From assembly GCA_964036045.1 (NCBI GenBank), contig OZ038385.1, positions 42,042,884 to 42,106,883 of the forward strand: DNA of 64,000 bases. The letters run 5' to 3'. This DNA comes from Eutreptiella sp. 'Long Island Sound 2002'. Lineage: Eukaryota > Euglenozoa > Euglenophyceae > Eutreptiales > Eutreptiaceae. Under the pieces are notes generated by a model. It was not told where the DNA came from. It saw only the letters and a program-made list of their open reading frames with translations, and searched no databases. This document shows positions 50,401 to 62,400 of the stretch, one piece after another. The position numbers and the translations under genes were made by a program. The stretch's first letter is position 1; each line of letters begins with the position of its first letter.

Positions 50401-53400
50401 TTTGAGATCCAAGGGTTTGTGTGCCAAAAGTGGCCCAAAAATGGCAAAATGACAAAAATTTATGTTTTTGGTGAGGGATTTTTTGTTGGACCTGTGTTGG
50501 GGGGGGGGGGGGGCTGAGGCAGGGCGGTCCTTAAGAACTCTTGCGCTCTTTTTTTTAATTTTATTAAGGACCGCCCTTAAGGACCCCCCCCCGTAAGGGC
50601 ATTTTTCCACACGCTCCAACAGCCGTCGGCTACCCAACCGCCGTTGGTTGCCGTCCAACTGCCATTGGTTACCCTCCAAATGCCCTCGATTACCCTCCAA
50701 CCGCCGTCGATTACCCTCCAACCGCCGTCGATTACCCTCCAACCGCCGTCAATTACCCTCCAACCGCCCTCGGTTGCCCTCCACCGCCGTCGGCATCCGC
50801 GGCTTTTTCGCAGCATAGGCGTATGGGAACACTTTTCTGTTTTTTTTTGGCTGTTAAGGACCGCCCTAGGCACCGGAGGGGGGGGGGTCCCCCTTACCTT
50901 TTTCGGCTTCTAAAACAAGCCTGACTGAGGGGGAGCGGTGGCGTGCGGAGTGCGTGTGCAGTACGAAAAGGAGATCATTCTTAGAACAGGGGGAATACCG
51001 TGGTGCATGCAATATAGGCACTGTTTTAGTTATGTATGCCGCTGTGTACCATTTTGTTCATGTTTGTTGAGTACAGTCGGCACTTTGGACCTCTTCCTGG
51101 CAACAAATTGGGCTGTAGTACGTTGGCATTGTTTGCGGGTGGGGGGGGGGGGGGCAGTTTTGGGGTTTGTCAGTCGTCTCTCTGAAAAAACTGTACGCAA
51201 ACCCCAGGACTGGGCCTCGATTGACGTTGAATCCATTGATCAGTCACCAGCTGAAGGCCTCCAGAAATCACTACTCCCCCTTGTGGGGGTTGTTCGCGTA
51301 GCATACCCCAAGATATGGGATCAGACGTCTAACCCCTCGTAAAATCATCATTTTGGGACAGAAAATGATCCCCCAATGAATTTTTCGATTTTGATGCACC
51401 TTCCCCCCCCCCCCCTCGTACCCGGGTACCCCTTTGGGGGGGGGGGGTCGGGGGGGGGGGTCGCTTTGCGTACTGCGGCCGCTGTGTGTGGATTTGGACC
51501 TGGGTGCTCAACAACTTTTTTCTCGTATATGGACCCCTAACCCATGGCGGGGGTCCCGGGTCCAAACTCCTGGTAACCCCCAGTCGCCTCCCCTGGTGGG
51601 CCCTTGCCGGTGAGGACTTAGCCGTTTCCACACTGGATAGGCTGTCTAGTGGCACCTGAAAAATTTTCAAATCACCTCGTAGACAGGTTGTTAGATCAAG
51701 CGCAAGCGTGGGCGTCGTATAGCCCCCCTTTTTGGGGGTCGTTTGTGCAGCATACCCCAAGATATGGGATCAGACGTCTAACCCTTTATCATTGTTTTGG
51801 GACAGAAAATGATCCCCCAATTTTTCGATTTTGACCCACCTACCCCATTGCTTAACCTGCTTTCAGACTCAACTGAGATTGAGACTCACTGCGTGTCACA
51901 TCCGCTGCCACAGTGATTTGTTGGATCACAGTAGCATTGGACAGCTCCAAACCTTGGTTCCGAGAGGTTGTCTCGGGTACCACACTGTAGTTGGCCGAGT
52001 CGGTGCTCTTGGGGCTCAGAGTACTGTAGTTGCCCGCATCGGTGCTCTGGGGGCTCAGAGTACTGTAGTTGCCCGCATCGGTGCTCTGGGGGCTCAGAGT
52101 ACTGTAGTTGCCCGCATCAGTGCTCTGGGGGGGCTTAGAGTTTTGTAGTTGCCCACATCGGTGCTCTTGGGGGGCTCAGAGTACTGTAGTTGTAGGCATT
52201 CGTGCTCTACCATGGCGCACAGTACTGTAGTTGCTGTAGGCCCGTTGCTTAACTTGGTTTCAGAGTGAGCTAATCCCCACTGCGTGTCGGATACGCTACC
52301 AAGGTGATTAGTGGGATCATCAGAGCATTGGATAGCTCCCAACCTTGGTTCCGCGAGGTTGTCACAGCTACCATATAATGCACTTGGTAAGCCAGCTCAT
52401 CTTGGTGTGGACGAGAAAGAGCGTGGCATTCTCCCACTGCATGACCTAGCTTTAGGCTCAACTGATCCTCACTGCGTGTCAGATCCACTGCCACAGTCAT
52501 TTGTGGGATCATCGTAGCATTGCACAGCTCAGAAACATGGTTCTGAGAGGTTGTCTCGGGTACCACATGATGCACGGGATACACCAGCTCATTTTGGTGT
52601 GGACCTAAAAGAGCGTGGCATCCCCCCACTGCATAACCTAGTTTCACACTTAGCTAATCCTCGTTGTGTGTCAGATTTGCTGCCACAGTCATTTGTGGGA
52701 TCATCGTATCATTGGACGGCTCAAAAACTTGGTTCCAAGAGGAAGTCTCAAGTACCATATGGTGCGCAGGGTACGCCGGCTCATCTTGGTGTGGACCAAA
52801 AAGAGAGTGGTTGTCTCCCATTGCTTAACCTAGTTTCAGACTCAACAAATCCTCACTGCGTGTCAAATCCGCTGCCACGGTCATTTGTGGGATCATTGTA
52901 GCATTGGGCAGCTCAGAACCTTGCTTCTGAGAGGTAGCTACCCACGAGCGTTCATCGGTTCACTGGGGGGGCCTAGTGTTCTACCACTGCCCACAATGGT
53001 GCAGGGTGCTTGGGGCCAGGCGCTGCCGGCCGACATTGGGTGCACCGGGGGGGCCCGGTGTACTGTCACTGCCCACCGTCCGGAGGTTGGATACAAAAGG
53101 ACGCTTCTTGCGGCCAGTAGCCTTCCCTAGGCCCGGTCATGGCCCGTGCCAAAGACCCGAAATGACAGTTTCCACCAATAGTGGCTTACATGAGTGAATG
53201 GGGGGGGGGGGGGGCTATTGACCCCATGCCTCCCCTACACGTGGCCTGGCTCCCGGACCCCTGCTGCTCTGTGTTTCTCCTGTCAACCCCACGCGTGCCT
53301 TTGAAGGAAGGAAGGTCTCCGCTCCCCGTCCGTTCCGATGACAGTGTCGCTGCTTATCGCTGCCGGCCGACCAACCGCTTTGGAACTGCCGGACCCTGTC

Positions 53401-56400
53401 TTCCAGCCGCTTTTTTTTTCGGCAACCGCCTGTAACTACTCTGGGAACCACCTCTGAAAGCCCCCTTGCGCCTCCTGCCCCCTTCATGTGTATCCCTGGT
53501 AGGACGTTCCTTAAGGACACCAACAGTTTCTTTTTGTCTGTTTGTTAAGGAATGTATCCGCCCCGGGCGGACGGTTGCAGGCCAAGAACCGGCAGTTACT
53601 GGCCAACCATTGTCGGTTAGCCGCCAACCGCTGCCGGTTAACAGCCAAATTTTGTCGGTTAACCGCCGACCGCTATCGGTTCCGTCGGTCACGAGCCAAC
53701 CACCGTTGTCTGGCGGCCGGCTCAGCTTTTTTGTCGCACCCAAAAGATTGAGATGTCCTCAGTTTTTTTCCCGGCTTTTTTTTTTGTTAAGGACCGTCCT
53801 GATCCCTGGTTGCCCCGCTGGGTGGTCCCTGTGTGCCTTGCTGGGCTTCCCCTGTGTGCAGCATCTTCTGTGTGCTCCGGCTGCCTCCTGTGCGCCTGTG
53901 CGAGTGTTGCGTGCTCCTGTGTGATCTCGGTGTGGCTCCGGTATGCAGTGTGCCCTCTGCACGTGTTGTATGCCCAGATATTTGCCTGGGTGCCTTGGGA
54001 ACTGCCGCAAGCACCACACGCTGCAAGAGGCGGCGGCGACCTGCGATGCGTTTGGCGACAGCTGCACGGGAGTCACACTCCGCAAGGGCAAGAGGTCATA
54101 CTTCCTGGCACGATCAGGCGGCACGCTTGCCACGTCACAGGTGCTTGCAGGCCTTTGCTTAGTGCTGCCCGGGGGGGGGGGGGGGCGGGCTGAGGGCTGG
54201 CCCCCATTTGTAGGGTGCGGAATTCAGTTCTGGAGGCTTTGGGGGCATTTGGAACACCCATGGGCAGGGATTTATTGGAACGGCTGACAACGATAGGAGC
54301 CCCCCCCCCCCCCCCGCCAGACCCCCTCAGACCCCCCACTCCTCCTCTTTCACTGTTTGAGGCTGACAGGCTCAAAATTTTCTTCCACGCCTTCGATGCA
54401 AGAGGATTTAAGCTCAAACCCTCACTATTTCCCGCACAACCAAGTTCTTCCATTGGAAGGCCATGGGCAGGGAAAGCTCATGCACGTGCCTTTCCTTGCC
54501 TCTGCAAGTACTGCACCTGCGTTCAGCACCTGTGGGTATTGTGAAAGGTACAAACCCGGCCAAAGCGTTTTGCACAAACAAAACAAAACAAAACAAAACA
54601 AAACAAAACAAAACAAAACAAAACAAAACATCCAATCCAATCCAACAAAAATCCAATCCAATCCAATCCAATCCAATCCACTCCAATCCAACCCAACTCA
54701 AACCACTCCACCCCAGCCCATCCCACCCCACCCAACCCAGTCCACTCCACTCCAGTCGAGTCCAATCCAGTTCAATCCAGTCCAATCCACAAAAATCCAA
54801 TCAAATCCGATCCAATCCAATGCAATCCAAACCAACTCAACCCAACCCAACCCAATCCACTCGACCCCACTCCGATTGCTTCCTCTCTGTCTCGCTCTCG
54901 CTCCATCCCTGTGGCCCTCCATCCGCTCCTGCAGGCTGGAGACATCAGCTGGAAGAAGGATTGTGGTGACCCATGCAGCAACCTCCAGACGGTGGGCCTC
55001 CCAGGGTGTCGGGTTGTCAGCATCAACGTCGTCACACGCAGCTACGGCGAAGAGGTCAGCTGGTACATCCTACAGGCCTGCCCCAGTGTCGAAGTGGCCG
55101 CAGGCACCATGGCCTCCGACTCCGAGTACACAACCGCCGTCTGCCTAGTGCCGGCAGACTACACGTTCGTGGCGCAGGACAGCCAGGGGGACGGGTGGGA
55201 GGGCGGCTCCTTCTCCGTCACTCTCGACGGGGTGCTGCTGGTGCCGCCCACACAAGTGGACGGTTGGGGCTCGGAGGTCGCCTTCGCAGTCCCCGCGGCC
55301 CTCCGGCAGTACGTCGTCCGGCTCGCTCGACTCCCCGACCCCGCCCGCGCGCCGCTGCGCGTCCGCGACATTCGGGCGTACGACGGCGACGGGGCGGAGA
55401 TGCTCCTCAGCCCCAACTTCAACGCGACGGACACGGGGCTGGACGCGTTGTACTGGAGCACCCGCGACCACGCCACCGTCCGGACCCTCAAGGTCTGGCC
55501 CGCCGGCGGCACCGCGGTGCCGCTCAGCAGCACGTCCCTTGCGATCGAGTACGAGAACCGCCTCCTCAAGACGTTCCGCTTCAGCGCGGCCCGGCCGGTG
55601 CACGTCCTCCAGATCCCCGTCGACTGCGGTCCGCTGACACACCCCAGCGTAGATGTCGTCGGCGACTGCGAGCACGCCTTCGGTGGCGTGTGCGCCGTTG
55701 CCTGCCCCCCGGGCTACACCGGCGACGTCGTGGTGGCCTGCGGCCGCAACGGGTCGTGGGCGGTGTCGGGCGCGTGCGCCCCCGCCGGGACCGCGTACGC
55801 TGCCGGGTCCGCCAGGTACGGCGAGTCCGGCGCGGGCGTCGCCGCGGACCTGCCGGTCCCGGTGCCGTTCGCGCCGCCGGGCCTTCCGCCGGTCGACGCG
55901 GTGGTGCTGGGGCACAGCCACTCGGCCGTGCGCGCGGCGGGGCAGTGGTACGGCCTGGGCCGCGGCGCTGAGGGGCAGCTGGGGCTGCCGCGGCGGGAGG
56001 CCGCCTCGGACCCGGTGCCGCTGCTGAGCCCGAACGAGCAGCCCATCGACGCCGTGGTGCTGGGGTGGCAGCACACGGCGTTCCTCGCGGGCGGGCAGTG
56101 CTACGCGTTCGGCGCGAACACCTACGGTGAGCTGGGCCTCGGGCACCAGGTGTGTCAGGCGTAGGTCGGTCGTGTTTGTTTTTTGGGGGGGTTTAGGTCG
56201 CGGAATTGTTTTGTTTGGTGGTGTGGTATGGCACGCCAAGAAATAAGTGCACGCGACATACACCGAAAAAAAAGTTCTCGTTTTTTTTTGCACGCGACTT
56301 ACGCCAAAAAAAAAAGTGCATGCGACTTATACCAAACAAAAAAAAAAGACGCGACTGACGCTTTCTTCTCCACTCGACCTCCGCTTTCCTCGCTCCAGGT

Positions 56401-59400
56401 CCCCTCCTACGCCCCGCAGCAGCTGCGCGCGCCCAACGGCGCGACGATCACCGCGTTCGTGGCCGGGACCGCGCACTCCGCCTTCTTGGCCGGGGCCCAG
56501 TGGTACGTCATGGGCAGCAACGCCGAGGGGCAGTGCGGCGTCGGCTCCCCCGCCGCGGTGCTGCCGGTGCCGCAGCCGCTGCGGGCCCCCGGCGGGCGGC
56601 TGATCGCGGCCGTGGCCCTGGGCGGGGCGCACTCCGCGGTCCTCACGGGGGGGCAGTGCTACGTCTTCGGCGCCAACGGCCGGGGGCAGCTCGGGCTCGG
56701 CCACTTGTCCAGCGAGGCCGAGCCGCGGCTGCTGGAGCCCCCCAACGGCGCGGCGGTGACCGCGGTGGCGCTCGGGGACGCGCACTCCGCGTTCCGGGCC
56801 GGCGACGAGTGGTACGTCATGGGGGCCAACGGGCACGGGCAGTTGGGGCTGGGGCACACGCGCGATCAGTACGTGCCTCGGCGGCTGCCGTCCCCCACCG
56901 CGGACCCCATCGACGCCATGGTCTTGGGGGGGCAGCATTCCGCGCTGTTTGCCGGCGGGCGGTGTGCCTCGTACCCTGACCCCATGTCTGAGATGTCCTG
57001 TACGTACCGCCCACGGGGGATCTTTAAGGACTCTCTCTGTTTTTTTTCCTTTATTTTGTTGAGGACCCTCCTTAAGGACCCCCCCCCGTAAGGGCATTTT
57101 TCCACAGGCTTCAACCGCCGTCGGCTACCCAACCGCCATCGGTTACCGTCCAACCGCCGTCGGTTACCGTCCAACCGCCGTCGGTTACCGTCCAACCGCC
57201 GTCGGTTACCGTCCAACCGCCATCGGTTACCGTCCAACCGCCGTCGGTTACCGTCCAACCGCCGTCGGTTACCGTCCAACCGCCGTCGGTTACCGTCCAA
57301 CCGCCGTCGGTTACCGTCCAACCGCCGTCGGTTACCGTCCAACCGCCATCGGTTACCGTCCAACCGCCGTCGGTTACCGTCCAACCGCCCTCGGTTACCG
57401 TCCAACCGCCCTCGGTTGCCCTCCACCGCCGTCGGTATGCGCGGCTTTTCTAGAGCATCGGCGTAACGGAACACTTTGGAGCTTTTTGGGGGGGCGGGCT
57501 CCGGAGGGTCTCGGCATATTTGGGTCAAGGACTTCTAGACTCCTGAAATGGACATTGCTATTGTATGTGTGTATGCGTGTGCCCTCAGAGATATGTGCAT
57601 GTTGCCCCCCCCCCCCCCCCCCTGCGCAACCACCAGCTTGTCCAGTCACCACTACCCAGTGAAAGTGTTATTTTTTGCCCCATCAATTTGATGGTGGAAA
57701 ATGGGTTTGCAGTTCATTCTGCCTGGTTTTGTGCAGATGTTATGGGTGGTGGACCATGCATGTGTTCATCCCCATTGTGTGTCCTGCCGTCCCGGATGTC
57801 TTTTCTTTCCCCTGCGGTACCCTTTTAAGTACAGATGGTCCACTCAGGACATGGCAGACGGTCCCCTCTTTGGCCCTTTGGCACTTGGTTCTGTACCGCA
57901 CGTACCGTGTGGTCACTGGCCTTGTCCAGTCACCACTACACCCGGTGAAACCGTCATTTTCAGTGCCTTTTTGTGGTGCCTGTGCAATGGGGTAGCAGTC
58001 TTTGATAGAGAGCCATTGAGTGGAGGTTGTCGTTGAGGTATCTGTGGACTCCACGCCAAAAGTCGTCTTGGGGGGCATATTGGGGGGAGCTATCTCGGGG
58101 TAGCCCTTGTTCTTCCCAAATCTATTGGTTTGCAGATTGCACTTGTTCAACCACATGTTTAGCATGGAGCGCCCTGCGGTAAGCGTTTTTTCAACATTTT
58201 TGTCCATGCGGGGCCTCCGCACAATTCACCCCCAGCCGCGGCTGGCCGCGTCTAAAGGGGGGGGGAGGGTGATGGGTCTCTCCCTATTCTTGACCCACGA
58301 GCCGCTCCAACCATGGCTGCTTTCACCCTGCACTCTGCAAAAATTGTGTATATGCATGCTCGAGCTGTATGTGTGCGCCCGCAGCCCCCTTCCCCCGATG
58401 TCGATCGGTAGTGGTGAGCACCCTCCACACTTCGCTGTCTTGGGAAGGACTTTGCATGAAGCATGGCCGGCACCGGCATGGGTGGGACGCCAAGGGGTAG
58501 AAGCAGTGCTTGGGCATAGCGGGACAAAAGTCCTTCTGTCACCTAATAGCCCAAACTTTCCCCACCTCGTAGTGTTAATGCACCCCCTTCATCCCCAACC
58601 CAATTGGTGGGCGCATCCCACTTACTTGCAAGTGGAGGATTGCCTCCCTAAAAGGTGAACACATACGTACACTCGGAAGTTCTGACCCGTGTATTCATCT
58701 GGACTTTATGGAATAACCCCCAATGTCCTGCATCCCACTCCCCCAAATGCCCTGCACCCTCACCACTACCCTGCACCAGGGCCTTTAGGAGCCTTATTCA
58801 TTTTTCGCTAAGGATGGTCCTTTAAGACAGCATATTAGGGGGTGGCAACCGACGGTGGTGAGGGAGAAACCAATGATGGTTGGAGGCTGGCCTATTGGTC
58901 GGGGGTAACGAACGTCGCACCCTCTTTATGCCCTGCACCCCCCTCCCCACTGCCCTGCACCCCCCTCCCCACTGCCCTGCACCCCCCTCCCCACTGCCCT
59001 GCACCCTCCTTATGCCCTGCACCCCCCTCCCCACTGCCCTGCACCCTCCTTCTGCCCTGCAGGTGTTACGTCTTTGGGGCCAATGCGCAAGGACAGTTGG
59101 GCCTCGGCCACACCGCCGATCAGGTCTCGCCCCAGCTGCTGTTGTCCCCAAACGGCAAACGCGTGACACAGATCGCCCTGGGCTTCCAGCACACGGCGTT
59201 TGTTGCGGACGCGACCTTCACCCCCTCCGCGACCGCCTCCCCGACGCCCACAGCCGCAGCGACAGGGACCCCCACGCCCAACGTCACGCGAACGACCCTC
59301 CCCACCGTCACCGTGTCCCCCACGACCACACCGCTGCCCACGGCCACTGCCACTGGCACTGCCACAGCCGAGATGGAGTCCTGCGGTGGAGCCTCGGAGG

Positions 59401-62400
59401 GCACCAAGGGGGCCTTTTCGCTGGCGTCCCAGGGTACACAGTGCGTGCGCGCGGTCAGTCTGGGGACAGGAAGCTCCACGTTTCAAAGCAAAGGCCTGCA
59501 GATTGAGATCCGGCAGCTTGTGGGGTTGGTGACCCTGCAACTGAGCAGTGGTTGTGAGGCACAGGTACAGCCTCACCCGATGCCCTGCACCCCATGAAAG
59601 CCTGTACATTCAGGAGCTTCCTCCTCGACTAAGTCCTGACTCCACCCCAACCGCTCCCGTCCGTCTCTAACTGCTTGCCAACCGTTTTGTACCCGCCCAA
59701 TTTTGCTCCCTCAAAAAAGCTGCTTCTCCAATGGCCAGTTGCCACTTGTGCTCTCCCTTTTTCAACCACGCCCCCACCCCCTGTTCTACTTGTGGGGCTG
59801 TCCTTTAGGAACGAGGTATTTTTCTTTTTTTTTTTTCACCGCGGACGGCAGGGGCGTATTGGTGGCAGTTGATGGCCAGCCGACGACGGTTGTCCAATGA
59901 CCGACTGCAAGTGTTGGTCGACTGGCGCTATGCGGAGGTCCGAAGGTACGAGAGGCAACCATTTTGGGGCCCTAAGGACAGCCCTGCTTCATGGAACCCC
60001 AAAGCAAAGAAAATGCAGGCCACATGCCTGTGATTTGCTCTGGATTGCCGGTGGTTCGGCCGCATCCACCACGCAGTGTTCACAGTGTGACCGTGCGTTT
60101 CCTCTTGTGCGGACCCTTTGTAGGCCCGTGGACGCCTGTAGTGCTGGTGGCCACAAAAATGCTCCCCTGCAAAGGCCTGTCCTGTTGGGGCCCCTACGAA
60201 AGAGTGTGGATTCTTTGCCCAGATTGGAGGTGTGGGTTGTAATGCCCACACACCCCATCTTGTCTATCTGCCTATGCCCCCCTCCTCTGCGGGCAAAGAA
60301 ACCCTTCAACCGGCTTGAGGGCTCTATTGACACCCCTCTCCCCCATGCAGTTGAACGCCCGCCCGCCCATGCTCCAATGCTCTACACCCCCACCTGCTCC
60401 ACAACCACACCCAATGTGCCCACCCCCGGAAAGCCCCCCCCCCCCCCAAGGAAGTTCCCTCCCCAAGTGCAAAGGAATCAAAAGAGGCCGCATCACCCCA
60501 AGCCAAGGAGTCGCAACAGCGGGGAGGAATCAGAAGTGGTTATATAACCCCTGCCATCTCGCGACCCACAACACGGGAAACAATCAAAGTGTTTGCATAA
60601 CCCCAGGCCAAGGGGTCCCTAGAGCGGGCAGGAATCGAAAGTGGCTACATAACCCTTGCTGTTTGGGGACCACAAAGTGGGATCATGGTGGCCATATTAC
60701 CGCTGCCTTCTCGGTCCCCGCGGTGGGGAGAAATTAACAGTGGCTACATAACCCCTGGCCAAGCCATGCTGCATGCCTCTGTGTATGCTACATACAGTTG
60801 GCAGCCAGGTGGTCGGAGTGGAACGGGGCCCGAGCCCCTAGCCCCCCTTGCCCTTGCCCTCGCTCACGCCTGAATGAGAAAATTGGAAACGCCAATGCCC
60901 CCCCCCCCCCCCCTCCCCAACACCCTCTTCTAATTCTGGAAAATCAAAAAATTTTCTCGGATTTTGGAATAACAGAAACATTCCCCAGGCCGTTGGCCGG
61001 GGAAAATGTGGTTTCCCTCCAGAAAAGTATCAAAATTGTCGCCCTTTGGGCGCCAATGTCAATGGTATACCCCCCCCCACCCCCCCCACACACACCCCCT
61101 TCCAATTCAGGCCTGCCCTCACTCTCCCACAAGATGCCCCGCACCCTCGCCTACTGCCTCAGGACCCGGGCTGTCCGGCGTGCCCCGCATGCACGCGGAA
61201 CTTCACCGAGGCCCAGGTCGGCTCAGTGCACACAATTCCGCTGGGCTCCGGGCGCGACGTGCAGGTGCTCGTCGTGTACCACCCCCGGTCACCCGCCGCC
61301 ACGCGCCTCCGGACCGCCGCGCCCGGCTTCGAGGTCACGATGCGGGTCGCCCACACGTCCTCGTCGCTGATGGTGTTGGTGGTGGTGCTGTGCACGCTGG
61401 TGGTCGCGCCGCTGCTGCCCTGCCTCGTGGGCGCCCGCTCCTGGCGGTCCTGGACCACGACGCAAAGCATCGGGTCGAAGAAGATGTGGCAGCTCATGGC
61501 CCGCACGGGGGCACGCCCGCGGTTCACGCACACGTGGATCCAGGTCATGCTCGTCTCCGGCGTCTACCTCGCGCTCGTGGGGGGGGCCTGGGTCCTGGCC
61601 TTCGGGCTCATGCGGCACGCCGCCCCGGTCTCGGCCGCGGAGTGGGCCGGCGTGGGCGTCGCGTGCGCCGGGCTCCTGCTGCTCGGCGGCGTGGGGCTGC
61701 GGGCGCTGCGCGACGACGTGCGGCAGGTGTGCCCCGTCTGCCACAAGCCCACGTCCCGGTGGCGCTTCGTCGGGACGTACTTCCCGCAGCTGCTCAAGGA
61801 CGCGCCCCCGGCAAAGGGCCACACCAGTTGCCTCCGCTGCGTCCTCTGCCGGAAGCCCGTGGTCACGGACCTGTGGGCGGGGGCGCCGGCGCACCGCCGG
61901 CTCCACGCGTCGTGCTGGGACCTGCACTGCGGCCGCGTGTGCGCGCAGCCGGACTTCGGGCCGGCGTGGGGCTCCGCGCCGGAGGTCACGGAAGAGGAGG
62001 TCGCGGCGCTGGTGGTGGCGACCATCCGGCACCCGAGCCTCGAGAGCACGCGCGCCCTGCTCGACCGCTTCCCGGACCTGCGCGCGCGCTACGGCCCCGT
62101 GTGGGGCGACTACCCGAGCGCGCTGCACTGCGCCGCGCGCGCCGGCAACGTCCCGGCGCTGCGCCTCCTGCTCGAGGGCCGCGCGGGGCCGCCCGACGTG
62201 CCGGTCTGCGCGGACGACCCGGCGGCGTGCAGCTTCGGGTTCACGTCGCTGCTGCCGGAGCAGAACGACGTCTACGTGTTCCAGCCCCCGGCCACGTACA
62301 ACGCGCGCCCCGTCTACGTCGGGCATCGGACCGGGCAGTACCTGTACTACTACGAGCCGGACGAGGGGGCCCCGGGGAGGGCCGGGTGGTGCATTCATGA

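Larger units (their letters stand above)
50319..53977 (+). other. intron 3 (3.7 kb)
   Basis: GTGTGC to GTATGCCCAG. Packed with repeats: transposon copies at 50521-50867 and 53501-53800, a 125-bp direct repeat pair, the 190-bp and 39-bp tandem repeats, the 80-bp dispersed repeat and poly-G tracts. No gene seen inside. Confidence 0.65.
56962..59062 (+). other. intron 6 (2.1 kb)
   Basis: GTGTGC to CTGCCCTGCAG. Holds the transposon with the longest 21-bp array (57014-57500), poly-C at 57606, a weak duplicate of CTTGTCCAGTCACCACTAC (57631 and 57918), a diverged fold-back at 58778-58830 and a CCCTGCAC minisatellite at its 3' end. Confidence 0.65.
59565..61162 (+). other. intron 7 (1.6 kb)
   Basis: GTACAG to CTACTGCCTCAG. 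Contains a transposon copy (59794-59985), a 52-bp tandem repeat (60474-60765) and poly-C tracts. An alternative acceptor CAATTCAG at 61110 was rejected because it gives the wrong phase. Confidence 0.7.

Noticed and set aside
50517-50871. AGGC as target-site duplication of the 50521 element
   Set aside because: Only four bases, and it differs from the 9-bp repeat of the 53501 copy. It may be chance.
61101-61112. Acceptor at CAATTCAG 61110 for exon 8
   Set aside because: It would put the exon out of frame with exon 7. The CTCAG at 61162 fits phase 0.
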